NCBI GenBank assembly: GCA_009668975.1
Contig: SBEG01000001.1
Coordinates: 186,001 to 250,000 of the forward strand
From: Deltaproteobacteria bacterium
GTDB taxonomy: Bacteria > Desulfobacterota > Desulfuromonadia > Geobacterales > Geobacteraceae
Reading direction: 5' to 3'
DNA length: 64,000 nt
The first letter of the stretch is position 1, and the number at the start of each line of letters is the position of its first letter. A program made the translations under genes and the position numbers. Below the pieces are notes generated by a model that made no database searches, was not told the origin of the DNA, and saw nothing but the letters and a program-made list of their open reading frames with translations. Shown here one piece after another: positions 8,274 to 18,483 of this stretch.

Positions 8274-10895
8274 TCACACCATCCTTTTCAATTGATCCAG
8301 TATGTTCAACGCCTCAAGAGGGGTAAGGGAGGAAATGGATATCCCCTCCAGCCTCTTGCGGAGCGCATCCTCCGTCTCGGCAAAAAGCGCCAGCTGAGGT
8401 GAAGCCGCCGGCATTTTCTGGCGTTTTCCCCGTGAAATGCGCGGGACGCCTCCCTCAACATACTCGCCCTTTTCCAGATTGACCAGGATCTCTTTGGCCC
8501 GGTCTATTACCTCGAACGGCAGACCGGCAAGCCGGGCAACCTGGATGCCGTAGGAATGGGAGGTACTGCCTTCGACAATCTTGCGCAGAAAAATGATCTG
8601 GTCGTTCCATTCCCGTACGGCAATGTTGAAATTCTTGATCCTTTTCCTGGTTACGGCAAGCTCGGTCAGTTCATGGTAGTGGGTTGCAAAAAGTGTTTTC
8701 GCCGCGCACGATTCGGTGTCATGGAGATACTCGGCAACTGCCCAGGCAATGGAAACCCCGTCAAAGGTTGAGGTGCCCCGCCCGATCTCGTCGAGGATGA
8801 TCAGGCTGCGGGACGTTGCATTGCGCAGGATGTGCGCGGCCTCCATCATCTCCACCATGAAGGTCGATTGTCCGCGCGCCAGGTTGTCCGAGGCCCCGAC
8901 CCGGGTAAAAATCCGATCGACAATCCCGATCGTCGCCTGGCTGGCCGGAACAAAACTTCCGATCTGGGCCATGAGTGTGATGAGCGCCACCTGACGCATG
9001 AAAGTTGACTTACCCGCCATATTCGGACCGGTAATGATGATCAGCTGGTTTTCCGTGGTATCGAGCAGGACATCATTGGGCACGAATCGTTCCGACAGGC
9101 TGGAGGCCTCAACCACGGGATGGCGGCCCTCGCAGATCTCAACGGTATCACCCTCGTTCACTTCGGGCCGGCAGTAGCCCTGCTCATGGGCCAGATCGGC
9201 AAGCCCGGCCACCACATCGAGGGTCGCAAGCTGGTCGGCAGTCCGGGCAATTCTCTCCCCTTGGGCAGCTACGTTTTCACGAATTTCCTGAAACAGCGAA
9301 TATTCGAGGCCGGAAATCCGCTCTTCGGCATTGAGGACCTTGTCCTCGTACTCCTTCAGCTCCTCGGTGATATAACGTTCGGCATTGGCAAGGGTTTGCT
9401 TGCGGACATAGTTTTCGGGGATAGCGGACAGGTTGGACTTGGTGACCTCGATGTAGTAGCCGAACACCTTGTTATAGCGGATTTTCAGCGAGCTGATGCC
9501 GGTCCGGGACTTTTCCTGGGCCTCGAGCCGGGCAATGAAGCTCTTCCCTTCGCGGCTGACCGCACGCAGTTCGTCAAGTTCCGGGTTGTAACCATCAGCG
9601 ATGATGCCGCCGTCGCGCAGGAGAAAAGGCGGGTTTTCCACGATCCCGCGGACAATCAGCTTAACCACATCCTCCAGAGGGTCCGTGTCGCGCCGGATCA
9701 GCCGCAACAGCGCGGACTCGCTCCCGTCCAGGACGGCCAGGAGAGCGGGCAGTCGCTGCAGCGATTCTTTCAGCGCCACCAGATCCTTTGCTCCGGCACT
9801 GGCCAAGCTTATTCTGCCGTTCAGACGTTCCAGGTCATGGACACCGCTCAGCAGGGAGAGGATCTCGCTCCGTCGGCCCGGACCCTTCAGAAGTTCGGCA
9901 ATTCCGTCAAGACGTTCGTTGATTTTTTCAACAGATACCAGCGGATAGTTAATCCAATGCTTTAATTTTCTACCACCCATCGCCGTGGCGGTCCGGTCCA
10001 GGAGCCCGAGCAGAGAACCTTTTTTCCGGTTCTCCGAAAGGGTGGCTGTCAACTCGAGGTTTCGCCGCGTGGATTCGTCCAGGACCAGGAACTCGGCGTT
10101 CGTGTAGGGGGTTATCCCGGTAATGTGGCCTACTACGGCGCTTTTCTGCGTATCCTGCAGGTAATGAAGAACGGCGCACGCCGCCTGGATCCCTTCCTTG
10201 AGACCGCCACAGCCCAGCGAGTCTGGCGACTGCACCCCGAACTGACCGGTGAAAAGGCGCTTCGCGTAATCCTGGTCATAGACCCAGTCAGCCAGATAGG
10301 AAAGGGCTACACCCTCCAGGACAGGCGCCAGGCTTCGCAGCAGCGGGCTCTCCCGCAACTCCTCCGGGAGCAGAATCTCCCGCGGACTGATGCAGACGAT
10401 TTCCGCCAGCAGGGGTTCCCGGCCCTGCAATTCGGTAACGCGAAACTCCCCGGTGGTAATATCCAGGGTTGAAAGGCCACAAACTTCTCCCCCAAGAGAA
10501 AAGAGCGACAGGAGGTAATTATTTTCCTTCGGCGTCAGGGTATCGCCATCCAGGACCAAACCCGGGGTAACAACCCGGACAACCTGACGCTTGACGATCC
10601 CCTTCACCGTTTTGGGGTCCTCCACCTGTTCGCAGATGGCGACCTTCTGTCCGGCGTCAACCAGCTTTGCCAGGTAAGGCGCTGCGGAATGATAGGGAAT
10701 CCCGCACATGGGCACATCAACGCCCTCGGAATTCTTGTTCCGTGATGTCAGGGTGATATCGAGGATCTTTGCGGCGGTGACGGCATCCTCCAGAAACATC
10801 TCGTAAAAATCGCCGAGACGGAAAAAGAGGATGGCATCAGGATACTCCGCCTTGATCTCGAGATATTGGCGCATCATGGGAGTGACGTCAGACAT
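8274..10895 (-). CDS. mutS: DNA mismatch repair protein MutS
   Basis: 873 aa, full length for MutS1. It binds mismatches and small loops as a dimer and recruits MutL. The mismatch-reading F-x-E motif is present (F30, E32 in RLGDFYEMF). The C-terminal ATPase has Walker [10 protein letters not shown] at 623-631, Walker [15 protein letters not shown], and the ATHYHEL segment. The clamp/lever region with [15 protein letters not shown] is intact. The start ATG ([12 protein letters not shown]) fits the usual N-terminus. acnB lies 58 bp upstream and the amidase 1 bp downstream. No mutL is in the window. Confidence 0.97.
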   Translation of the reverse strand: MSDVTPMMRQYLEIKAEYPDAILFFRLGDFYEMFLEDAVTAAKILDITLTSRNKNSEGVDVPMCGIPYHSAAPYLAKLVDAGQKVAICEQVEDPKTVKGIVKRQVVRVVTPGLVLDGDTLTPKENNYLLSLFSLGGEVCGLSTLDITTGEFRVTELQGREPLLAEIVCISPREILLPEELRESPLLRSLAPVLEGVALSYLADWVYDQDYAKRLFTGQFGVQSPDSLGCGGLKEGIQAACAVLHYLQDTQKSAVVGHITGITPYTNAEFLVLDESTRRNLELTATLSENRKKGSLLGLLDRTATAMGGRKLKHWINYPLVSVEKINERLDGIAELLKGPGRRSEILSLLSGVHDLERLNGRISLASAGAKDLVALKESLQRLPALLAVLDGSESALLRLIRRDTDPLEDVVKLIVRGIVENPPFLLRDGGIIADGYNPELDELRAVSREGKSFIARLEAQEKSRTGISSLKIRYNKVFGYYIEVTKSNLSAIPENYVRKQTLANAERYITEELKEYEDKVLNAEERISGLEYSLFQEIRENVAAQGERIARTADQLATLDVVAGLADLAHEQGYCRPEVNEGDTVEICEGRHPVVEASSLSERFVPNDVLLDTTENQLIIITGPNMAGKSTFMRQVALITLMAQIGSFVPASQATIGIVDRIFTRVGASDNLARGQSTFMVEMMEAAHILRNATSRSLIILDEIGRGTSTFDGVSIAWAVAEYLHDTESCAAKTLFATHYHELTELAVTRKRIKNFNIAVREWNDQIIFLRKIVEGSTSHSYGIQVARLAGLPFEVIDRAKEILVNLEKGEYVEGGVPRISRGKRQKMPAASPQLALFAETEDALRKRLEGISISSLTPLEALNILDQLKRMV

Positions 10896-10953
10896 TGGTA
10901 CCCTTTAGTAATGAAGATGCAACGCCTGCCGGGCGTTTGTTCCTTTCCATAAA

Positions 10954-13479
10954 TCAACGGTCCGTTTCATGAAAACGAAGCGCACGGTAGAGGTCATCTT
11001 TTTTAGGCGCGATTTTTTCAGCGTAGAGGGACAAATAGACCTCGGGAGAAGGAATGCTGCCCAGGACCGTAACGACCGCGGCCAACTCCGCGGAACCGAG
11101 AAACACCCGGGCGCCATTCCCCATGCGGTTGTCGAAATTACGGGTCGAAGTGGAAAAGACCGTGACGTCATCCGGTACCCGGGCCTGGTTCCCCATGCAG
11201 AGGGAGCAGCCGGGGAGCTCGATGTGACCACCCACGGCGCCGAAAACGGCGAACAGGCCCTCATCGCGAAGCTGCTTGTTGTCCATCCGGGTCGGCGGGC
11301 AGATCCAGGTTCTCACCTGTGGATTAAAAGTTCCCCCCCGCCAGATTTCCGCGGCGGCCCGGAAGTGACCGATGCTGGTCATGCAGGAACCGATGAAAAC
11401 GTCATCCACTTTCGTTCCGGCAACCTCGGAAAGCAGCTTGACATCGTCAGGGTCATTGGGGCAGGCAAGGATCGGCTCCGTGATGGTCGCCAGGTCAATC
11501 TCCAGGACAGCCGCATAACCGGCCCCATCATCCGGGGCAAGGAGAGCCGGGTTTTCCAGCCACTCTTCGACCGCGGCAATGCGCTTGCGCAGGGCTTCGG
11601 GATCACGATAGCCCTCTTCGATCAGTTGCTTCATGAGTGCGGCATTGGAGCGGAGGTGATTGGCGACGCTCTCGCGGGAAAGATGGATGCAGGCAGCAGC
11701 GGCGCTCCTCTCGGCCGCCGAATTGGTCAACTCGAAAGCCTCTTCAACGGGCAGATCGGGCAACCCTTCAATTTCCATAATTCTGCCGTTAAAGACATTC
11801 ACCTTGTTCTTTTTCGGCACCGTCAACAGCCCCTGACGGATTGCCTCAAGGGGAATGGCGTTCACCAGATCCCGGAGGGTAATGCCCGGATTCAGCGTAC
11901 CCTTGAAGCGGACCAGAACACTTTCCGGCATATCAAGCGGCATGAAGCCGAGGGCTCCGGCAAAGGCCACAAGGCCGGAACCGGCCGGAAAAGAGATGCC
12001 GATCGGAAAGCGGGTATGGGAATCGCCGCCGGTGCCGACGGTATCCGGCAGAATCAAGCGGTTCAACCAGTTGTGAATTACCCCGTCCCCGGGACGCAGG
12101 GCCAGCCCGCCCCGCTCGGAAATAAAATCGGGCAGCGTCTTGTGCATGCGCACGTCAGAGGGTTTCGGATAGGCAGCCGTATGACAGAAAGATTGCATAA
12201 AAAGCGGGGCCTGAAATCGGAGACAGGCAAGTTCCTTCAATTCATCGGCGGTCATCGGGCCGGTGGTATCCTGGGAACCGACGGTCGTCATCCGCGGCTC
12301 GCAGGCCATGCCGGGCAATACACCGGGCAGACCGCAGGCCTTGCCGACCATTTTCTGGGCCAGGGTGTATTTCTGTCCCGCGGGTGGTTCAGGATTGTCT
12401 GTCACAACGAAAAGCCGCGACTTGTCCAGGCCAAGAACTTCCCTCGCCTTCGCGGTGAGTGAACGCCCGATAATCAGCGGGATCCGGCCACCGGCCCGAT
12501 ATTCATCGGCAAGGGTTTCGGGAGACAGGGAAAATGTCGAGAGAACTTCACCATCTACTGAGAGTACCTGACCACGTTTCGTGTCAATGGTGACCTGCTC
12601 GCCGGTCTTCAGTTTCGTCACATCGCAGCGGATCGGCAGGGAGCCGGAATCCTGGGCGGTGTTGAAGAAAATCGGAGCAATCGCCCCGCCAAGGATGACC
12701 CCGCCCCGGCGTTTATTGGGCACATGCGGGATATCCTCGCCGATATGCCAGAGGACGCTGTTGCAGGCTGATTTTCGCGAAGAACCGGTACCGACCACGT
12801 CACCGACAAAGGCCACCAGGTCACCGGCAGCTCGATAGGCAGCGATGGCCTGGACCCCGCCGGGAAAGCGGACCTTGCCCATGGAAAGGGCGTGGAGCGG
12901 AATGTCCGGACGGCTCCAGGCGTCGCCGGCGGGGGAAAAATCGTCGGTATTGATCTCACCATCAACTTTGAAGATCCGGACGGTGATGGTTTCCGGCAGC
13001 GCCGGTCGTTCGGTGAACCAATCGGCATGTGCCCAGGACTGGAGGACTTTCCGTGCAGCAGGAAGAGTCTTGGCAAGTGCCGAGACGTCGTCAAAGGCAT
13101 CGTAGACCAGGATCGTGCGGGATAGCGCGGCAACAGCCTCTTCGGCCAACTCGGGAACCGCGAGGGCGGCAATCAGCGGCTGAACATTGTAGCCGCCAAG
13201 CATGGTGCCGAGAATCCTCACCGCTTCGAGTGGTAAAACAAGGGGAGACCGCAGGCTGCCGGCAACGATCGAGGCCAGGAATTCGGCCTTGACCTGTGCG
13301 GCTGGATCTACCCCGGGCGAGACCCGCTCCTTGAGGAGATGCAGCAGAAACTCTTCCTGTCCGGCAGGAGGATTCTGGAGGAGTGCGCAGAGTGATTTCG
13401 TCTGTTCCGGATCAAGGGGCAGCGGCGGCAGCCCCTTTTCGCGTCGTTCTGCTTCGTGCTGAAGATATGCTTCTATCAT
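10954..13479 (-). CDS. acnB: Aconitate hydratase B
   Basis: About 841 aa from the chosen ATG at 13479 (MIEAYLQHEAERREKGLPPL), which is the standard AcnB N-terminus and has GGAG upstream; an in-frame extension to 13515 looks spurious. It interconverts citrate and isocitrate in the TCA cycle. AcnB-type domain order is seen: N-terminal HEAT-like domain, swivel domain (INTDDFSPAGDAWSRPDIP), then the catalytic domains. The 4Fe-4S ligands are one Cys in DVFIGSCMTSIGHF and two in GCSLCMGNQ. Oriented with mutS downstream. TCA use fits an acetate-oxidising respiratory organism, which is inference. Confidence 0.95.
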   Translation of the reverse strand: MIEAYLQHEAERREKGLPPLPLDPEQTKSLCALLQNPPAGQEEFLLHLLKERVSPGVDPAAQVKAEFLASIVAGSLRSPLVLPLEAVRILGTMLGGYNVQPLIAALAVPELAEEAVAALSRTILVYDAFDDVSALAKTLPAARKVLQSWAHADWFTERPALPETITVRIFKVDGEINTDDFSPAGDAWSRPDIPLHALSMGKVRFPGGVQAIAAYRAAGDLVAFVGDVVGTGSSRKSACNSVLWHIGEDIPHVPNKRRGGVILGGAIAPIFFNTAQDSGSLPIRCDVTKLKTGEQVTIDTKRGQVLSVDGEVLSTFSLSPETLADEYRAGGRIPLIIGRSLTAKAREVLGLDKSRLFVVTDNPEPPAGQKYTLAQKMVGKACGLPGVLPGMACEPRMTTVGSQDTTGPMTADELKELACLRFQAPLFMQSFCHTAAYPKPSDVRMHKTLPDFISERGGLALRPGDGVIHNWLNRLILPDTVGTGGDSHTRFPIGISFPAGSGLVAFAGALGFMPLDMPESVLVRFKGTLNPGITLRDLVNAIPLEAIRQGLLTVPKKNKVNVFNGRIMEIEGLPDLPVEEAFELTNSAAERSAAAACIHLSRESVANHLRSNAALMKQLIEEGYRDPEALRKRIAAVEEWLENPALLAPDDGAGYAAVLEIDLATITEPILACPNDPDDVKLLSEVAGTKVDDVFIGSCMTSIGHFRAAAEIWRGGTFNPQVRTWICPPTRMDNKQLRDEGLFAVFGAVGGHIELPGCSLCMGNQARVPDDVTVFSTSTRNFDNRMGNGARVFLGSAELAAVVTVLGSIPSPEVYLSLYAEKIAPKKDDLYRALRFHETDR

Positions 13480-13582
13480 AACGTTGTGCTCCGTATACAG
13501 CAAAGGGGGATCCAATAGCGCCTAATTGAGTTCTTTTGTTAACTCTTGGTTTGGAGCTCACGTCTCCAGGATCCAGGCCTTT

Positions 13583-13608
13583 GTTTTTGGTTTTTGGTTT
13601 TTGGTTTT
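13583..13608. repeat. Tandem heptamer GTTTTTG, about 3.7 copies
   Basis: Consecutive GTTTTTG units without interruption lie in the 174-bp gap between the acnB start and the pmbA stop. It is a simple-sequence repeat open to slippage. Whether it affects acnB expression (about 105 bp upstream of its start) is unknown. Confidence 0.75.
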
Positions 13609-13653
13609 CCAGCCTTGCCTTCATACTTCATCATTCATCCTTCAAACTTGCCC

Positions 13654-14991
13654 TCATGTCCCGCTCACATCCAGCGCGGCAATCCGCAGTGAAGGTGATC
13701 CGACACTGCCGAAGAAACGTAAGTCATTTCCGACCAGCTCCACGGCGGCAAAAAGCTCGATGAGATTCCCCGAGAGGGCAATTTCCTTGACCGGATAGAC
13801 GATCTCGCCGTTTTCCACGAGGAAGCCGGAGGCGCCAACGGAAAAATCACCGGAAATGGGATTTGCCGTATGGATGCCCATCACATCGGTAATCAGCACC
13901 CCCTGGGTCATGCCCTGCAGCAACTCCTGGGCAGACAGTGTCCCGTTCTCGATGTAAAAGTTCGTCAATCCCAGGTGCGCGGGACTTTTCATGCCGCCGC
14001 GGGTCGAATTGCCGGTTGATCTGGCACCCGCACGGCGCGCCCAGTAGCTGTCATAGAGAAAGGACAGGACTTTCCCGTCCTCCACCAGCAGGGTATCCTG
14101 CTGCGGGACGCCCTCGGCGTCAAAGGGGGCTGTTGCCATGCCACCGGGCAGGATCCCGTTGTCGCGGATTTTCAGCTGGGAGGAGAAGACCTTGCTACCC
14201 AGCTTTTCCGCGAGCATCGACTTGCCTTTCAGGACATTTTCGGCCAGAAAAGATGACGCGAGAACTTCGAGGATATCCGCGGACACCTGGTTATCAAGCA
14301 CCACCGGGCAACGCATGCTGGCAATCTTCCTGGCCCCGAGCAGGCCGAGCGCACGGGATGCGGCGGTAGCGGCAATCCGCTCCACCTGCAGATCGGAAAA
14401 GGAGCTGCCGAAACCGAAATCCCAGCCCATCTGCGAGTCGTCGCCATCTTCGGCAATGGCGGAGACGCTGGCGGATACCGAGGTGCCGCGCAGACTGCCT
14501 TCGACTCCGCGTGAGTTCCTGATATAGACCTCGTACTCCGATTCACCATAGGAGGCCTTGCGGACTTTGTTGATGCGGGAATCCGCCGCGCAGGTCAAAC
14601 GTTCAAGGTCCATGGCGCACTGAATCTTGCGATCCTCATCAATTCCGGCAAGCTCCTGGTCGAACAAGCCGTCGACCTGCGGATACGGCAGCGGCTCGGG
14701 AAAGCCGTGGCAGGGATCCGGGGTCTGGTTTTCCGCGGAGATTACCGCATCGGTTACCATCCGCGCCAGATCACCCTCGGCCAGGCTGGTTGAGTAGGAA
14801 AACCCCAGACCATCCGCTTTCAGCACCCGGATACTCACACCGACCGGAGCAGAACATTTGAAGGTATCGATTTTCTGCTCTTTCACCTCAATGGAAAGAT
14901 TGTGCGAGGCGCCGACGGAAATCTCATAGCCGTCAACAGCTTGCGCATTCAGCAGTTTTTCAATGGTATCGGCAATTTCTGACTGATTCAT
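13654..14991 (-). CDS. pmbA: TldD/PmbA family metallopeptidase, PmbA-type subunit
   Basis: 445 aa, typical for PmbA/TldE. With TldD it forms a heteromeric metalloprotease that degrades unfolded peptides and in some bacteria matures modified peptides. Family marks include VSIRVLKADGLGFSYSTSL near the N-terminus and the C-terminal FSVGASGFLVENGEI segment. No HExxxH is present, as expected for the PmbA partner rather than the catalytic TldD. tldD is not in the window. ATG start at 14991; the GNAT gene ends 43 bp upstream. Confidence 0.9.
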   Translation of the reverse strand: MNQSEIADTIEKLLNAQAVDGYEISVGASHNLSIEVKEQKIDTFKCSAPVGVSIRVLKADGLGFSYSTSLAEGDLARMVTDAVISAENQTPDPCHGFPEPLPYPQVDGLFDQELAGIDEDRKIQCAMDLERLTCAADSRINKVRKASYGESEYEVYIRNSRGVEGSLRGTSVSASVSAIAEDGDDSQMGWDFGFGSSFSDLQVERIAATAASRALGLLGARKIASMRCPVVLDNQVSADILEVLASSFLAENVLKGKSMLAEKLGSKVFSSQLKIRDNGILPGGMATAPFDAEGVPQQDTLLVEDGKVLSFLYDSYWARRAGARSTGNSTRGGMKSPAHLGLTNFYIENGTLSAQELLQGMTQGVLITDVMGIHTANPISGDFSVGASGFLVENGEIVYPVKEIALSGNLIELFAAVELVGNDLRFFGSVGSPSLRIAALDVSGT

Positions 14992-15034
14992 TCGTTATCC
15001 TTATGTTCATACAGCAATATTCCACCAGCGGCTT

Positions 15035-15484
15035 TCAGCATTCCAGGATCATGGCAATTTCATCGCAGTCCGGAAATTTAACGCAGTTGATACAGTCCCG
15101 CCAGACCTTGTGCGGGAGTTCCGACTTGTCGACAATTACGAATCCGAAGCGGGCAAAAAAATCCGGTTTATAGGTGAGGCAGAACAGCTTTTTCAGGCCA
15201 AGCTGGCGCGCTTCATCAAGGCAGGCCGTTACCAGCCGCGTGCCGATCCCGTGCCGCCCGTAATCCTCACTCACCGCAACCGAGCGGATTTCCGCCAGGT
15301 CCTCCCACATGATGTGCAGTGCACACGCGCCAATCAGCTTGCCGCTTTCTTCGAAGACATAGAAATCTCGCACCGATTCATAGAGCTCTGAAAGAGAACG
15401 GGAAAGCATCACTCCCTGGTTCGCGTAGTAGGTTAAAAGCTTCTGGATTTCCTTGACATCCTTGATCTGTGCTTTTCGGAGCAT
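15035..15484 (-). CDS. GNAT N-acetyltransferase, possible short-form N-acetylglutamate synthase
   Basis: 149 aa from the ATG at 15484 (MLRKAQIKDVKEIQ), preceded by GAAAGGA at good spacing; a 10-residue upstream extension lacks a ribosome site. It is one GNAT domain: acetyl-CoA-binding motif VSEDYGRHGIGTRLV with Arg/Gly pyrophosphate loop, and the YKPDFFARFGFVIVDKSELPHKVW tail region typical of short ArgA-like enzymes that start arginine synthesis. The C-terminus holds three cysteines in CINCVKFPDC plus a last-residue Cys. No arginine genes lie nearby, so the substrate is inferred from family resemblance only. Confidence 0.75.
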   Translation of the reverse strand: MLRKAQIKDVKEIQKLLTYYANQGVMLSRSLSELYESVRDFYVFEESGKLIGACALHIMWEDLAEIRSVAVSEDYGRHGIGTRLVTACLDEARQLGLKKLFCLTYKPDFFARFGFVIVDKSELPHKVWRDCINCVKFPDCDEIAMILEC

Positions 15485-15554
15485 ATCGTTCCTTTCACCG
15501 CCTGTAATAAACACCCAGCACTTGATTTACCAAACAGATGCAAACTTCCTTGAA

Positions 15555-15674
15555 CTCTGAAACATGTTTTTCGCAGTAAACCACTCCAAACCTCCCCTTG
15601 GCAGGGGAGACTTAAGGGCGTCCCCCCCTGTCAAGGGGGGATTGAGGGGGGTTGAATTCAGGTGTTACATTGTA
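15555..15674 (+). repeat. MITE-like G/C-hairpin element, copy 1 (recN 3' end)
   Basis: About 120 bp. The core reads CCAAACCTCCCCTTG, then a spacer, CCTGTCAAGGGGGGATTGAG and GGGGGGTTGA. It is similar over its whole length to the reverse complement of 39172-39295. Both ends are conserved too: a CTxxGAACAxATGTTTTT-like left end and a GTTACATxGTAC right end. It ends at the recN stop codon. Confidence 0.75.
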
Positions 15675-17345
15675 CTAAATATCGTCACCACCAGCATCTT
15701 CCATCATTTCCCGGGCATGTTCAAGGGTCTTTTCCGAGATCTTTGTCCCGCTGAGCATGCGCGCAACCTCCAGGACCCGCTCCTCGCCGGATAGCAGATC
15801 TACCGTCGTCCTGGTGCGACCCGCTTCCGCAACCTTTCTGACCTTGAAATGATGGTCGGCAAAGGCGGCCACCTGCGGATGATGGGTAATGCAAAGAACC
15901 TGCTGGTTACGCGAGACACGCTTCAGTTTTTTCCCGACCAGCGCCGAAACGGCGCCGCCGATTCCGGTGTCCACTTCGTCAAAGATAAGTGACGGCACGT
16001 CGCTCTCCGGGTGAATCTGTTTCAAGGCCAGCATCAAGCGGGAAAGCTCGCCCCCCGAAGCGACCCGGGCAAGCGGTTTCGGTTCTTCGCCGGGATTCGG
16101 CGAAAAGAGAAACTCGACCCGCTCCAGCCCCGTGGCCCGCGGCTCTGCGAAGGTGGTAAAAGCAACGTCGAAATGCGCATTCTTCATGGCCAACTCATGC
16201 AGCTCCGTTTCCATAGCGTTTTTCAGCCGTTTTGCTGCCGCATGACGCAGACGGGAAAGCTCGAGACCCTCTTCCCGGAGGGAGAGCTCCAGACGACGCA
16301 GCAGTTCTTCCAGTTCACTGTGGCGTTCTCCGCGATGGGCATACGCTTCCAGCTCCGTATCTACCTCTTCTTTGAAGGTCAGTATACCTTCAATGGTGGG
16401 AAGATACTTCTTTTTCAAGCGATAGAGCAGGTCAAGGCGGTCTTCGACCTCGAGGAGACGGCCCGGATCAGCCTCAAGACCGGCGCCGTAATCACGCAGT
16501 GACAGGGCGGCGTCTTCCAGGGAAAGATACGACTCGTTCAGCCGGGCGGAGATTTCGGCCAGGGCCTTATCCATGCTGCCCGCCTCTTCAACTTCGGTGA
16601 TGATTGATCGCAGCACCCCGAGCAGCGCGTCATCGCCATCATACAGGGCATCGTAGGCACCACTGGTTGCACGGATCAGTTTTTCTCCATGCAGCAAACG
16701 CTGCCGCTCTTCCAGCAGCTCGACATCCTCTCCTGGAAGGAGTTGCGCCTCGGCAATCTCCTTGGATTGAAAGGAAAGCAGATCGAGCCGCCGGATGGCG
16801 TCACGCTCATCCGCTTCCAGAAGACGCAGTTCTTCTGCGGCCTGCCGATACTCCTCGTGGAGACGTGCGAAGCGTTCCCGCAGGGGAACAATCGCGGCAA
16901 AACCGTCCAGAAGATAGAGGTGATTCTCGGGACGCAGTAAAGTCTGGGATTCATGCTGCCCGTAGATATTTACCAGCAAGGGGGTGATCTCAGCCAAGAG
17001 GGAGGTTGTCGACATGCCACCGTTCATGAAGACCCGGTTTCTGCCGGAACGGGACACGACCCTCTTGATCAGCAACTCACCGTCAGTTTCCACCCCTGAT
17101 TCGGCAAGCTTGGTACGGATCGCCTCATGTCCGGAAAGATCGAAGAGACATTCAACCACCGCATCGTCTTCCCCGGTACGGATCAAGTCGGCTGAAGCCC
17201 TGCCGCCGAGAATGAGATTCACCGCATCGATGATGATCGATTTGCCGGCGCCGGTCTCTCCGGTGAGCATATTCAGGCCGGGACGGAATGAGACATGGAG
17301 CGTGTCGATAATAGCAAAATTTTTTATTATCAGATCGGTAAGCAT
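15675..17345 (-). CDS. recN: DNA repair protein RecN
   Basis: 556 aa, full length. It is an SMC-like ATPase acting early in double-strand-break repair. The N-terminal ATPase half begins MLTDLIIKNFAIIDTLHVSF and has Walker A GETGAGKSIIIDAV; the central part is coiled coil (about 150-360) and the C-terminal half carries the ABC signature VASGGELSRLMLALK and Walker B SLIFDEVDTGIGG. The stop codon coincides with the end of a repeat element. It lies 73 bp downstream of nadK, the common nadK-recN pairing. Confidence 0.96.
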   Translation of the reverse strand: MLTDLIIKNFAIIDTLHVSFRPGLNMLTGETGAGKSIIIDAVNLILGGRASADLIRTGEDDAVVECLFDLSGHEAIRTKLAESGVETDGELLIKRVVSRSGRNRVFMNGGMSTTSLLAEITPLLVNIYGQHESQTLLRPENHLYLLDGFAAIVPLRERFARLHEEYRQAAEELRLLEADERDAIRRLDLLSFQSKEIAEAQLLPGEDVELLEERQRLLHGEKLIRATSGAYDALYDGDDALLGVLRSIITEVEEAGSMDKALAEISARLNESYLSLEDAALSLRDYGAGLEADPGRLLEVEDRLDLLYRLKKKYLPTIEGILTFKEEVDTELEAYAHRGERHSELEELLRRLELSLREEGLELSRLRHAAAKRLKNAMETELHELAMKNAHFDVAFTTFAEPRATGLERVEFLFSPNPGEEPKPLARVASGGELSRLMLALKQIHPESDVPSLIFDEVDTGIGGAVSALVGKKLKRVSRNQQVLCITHHPQVAAFADHHFKVRKVAEAGRTRTTVDLLSGEERVLEVARMLSGTKISEKTLEHAREMMEDAGGDDI

Positions 17346-17418
17346 ACAGTATCTCTCCGCAGCGGCAGATCAGGCAGCTGGCGAAAGGTCAAAACCGCGG
17401 GAAGAATACTTCCGCGTT

Positions 17419-18309
17419 CTATCTCTCGCCCCACTTCAATTTGGTTCTGAGTACCGTGAAATAATCGCTTTCATCGGAGAGAATGAGCCGGGTTCGAAAC
17501 TTGGCCCGGCTGACATGCATCTCATCACCGCACTCCAGGGGGATACCCACCTGGCCGTCAAGGGTCAGCATCACATTCTCCATCTGCGACTGAAGGATAA
17601 CCGTTATCTCGGTATCAGCACTCACCACAATGGGGCGATTGGTCAGGGTATGCGAACAAATCGGGGTAATGAGCAGGCAATCAATGGTCGGGTCGACAAT
17701 CGGACCATTGGCCGAAAGGGAATACCCGGTTGATCCGGTAGGGCTGGCGATAATCAAGCCATCCGCCTTGAAGGTTGCGAGGAACAGACCATCAACCAGG
17801 GCATCGAGGCTGATGATCTTGGCCGGTGCGCCCTTGTTGATGACGGCATCGTTCAACGCCAGATATGATCCGATTTCCTCCCCCCCCCTGACCAGAGTGA
17901 CGTTCAACATCATCCGCCGGGAAATTTTACACTCCCGGAACAGGCATGCTTCGAGAGCTTCATAGAGACCGCTGACCGGGATTTCAGTCAGGAAGCCGAG
18001 ACTGCCCAGGTTTATCCCCAGGATCGGCACCTCGCTCTCACCCACGAGCCGGGCCACGGATATCAGCGTACCGTCGCCGCCAAGGACGACAACGAGATCA
18101 GCACGGGCGGGTATGTCGGCGCCCGTGAAGCCATCATCACACTCCAGGTATCGCGACAACCGCTCCTCGAGAAGAGGTGTAAAGCCACGCTCTTGCAGCC
18201 AGCTCACCAATTCTCCGGCAACCTCGCGACAACGGGGATCCTGTACCTTGGCAAAAATGCCGATATTTTTCACGGACGAGTTGAGACTGTAGTGACTGAG
18301 AGAGGGCAC
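17419..18309 (-). CDS. nadK: NAD kinase
   Basis: 296 aa. It phosphorylates NAD to NADP. The GGDGTL motif, NLGSLGFLTE and the GSTGYSLSANGP active-site loop are present in order. The start is GTG at 18309, chosen because AGGAG lies eight bases upstream. It is divergent from glgP, sharing a 174-bp intergenic region, and is followed by recN on the same strand. Confidence 0.96.
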   Translation of the reverse strand: MPSLSHYSLNSSVKNIGIFAKVQDPRCREVAGELVSWLQERGFTPLLEERLSRYLECDDGFTGADIPARADLVVVLGGDGTLISVARLVGESEVPILGINLGSLGFLTEIPVSGLYEALEACLFRECKISRRMMLNVTLVRGGEEIGSYLALNDAVINKGAPAKIISLDALVDGLFLATFKADGLIIASPTGSTGYSLSANGPIVDPTIDCLLITPICSHTLTNRPIVVSADTEITVILQSQMENVMLTLDGQVGIPLECGDEMHVSRAKFRTRLILSDESDYFTVLRTKLKWGER

Positions 18310-18398
18310 GGTTGATGCTCCTGAAACGAATTGCTTACCCGTTGAAAAATGCTCTACAAATGGTCCATTAGTAGCATGAAAATCCTGTGATGTCCAAT

Positions 18399-18439
18399 GG
18401 TAACGCGCTGTTGCGTTACCGCTTCATTCCCTATATACT
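18399..18439 (+). promoter_or_regulatory. glgP promoter with palindromic operator candidate
   Basis: TTGCGT (18411-18416), a 17-bp spacer and TATACT (18434-18439) form a sigma70-like promoter. An inverted repeat, GGTAACGC (18399-18406) and GCGTTACC (18413-18420) with a 6-bp centre, covers the -35 box, which is the geometry of a repressor site. The predicted leader to the glgP start is about 38 bases. Confidence 0.6.
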
Positions 18440-18483
18440 TCCCGCACCGGACCGCTACCATTACACGGGTAAAGGAACAGGCC

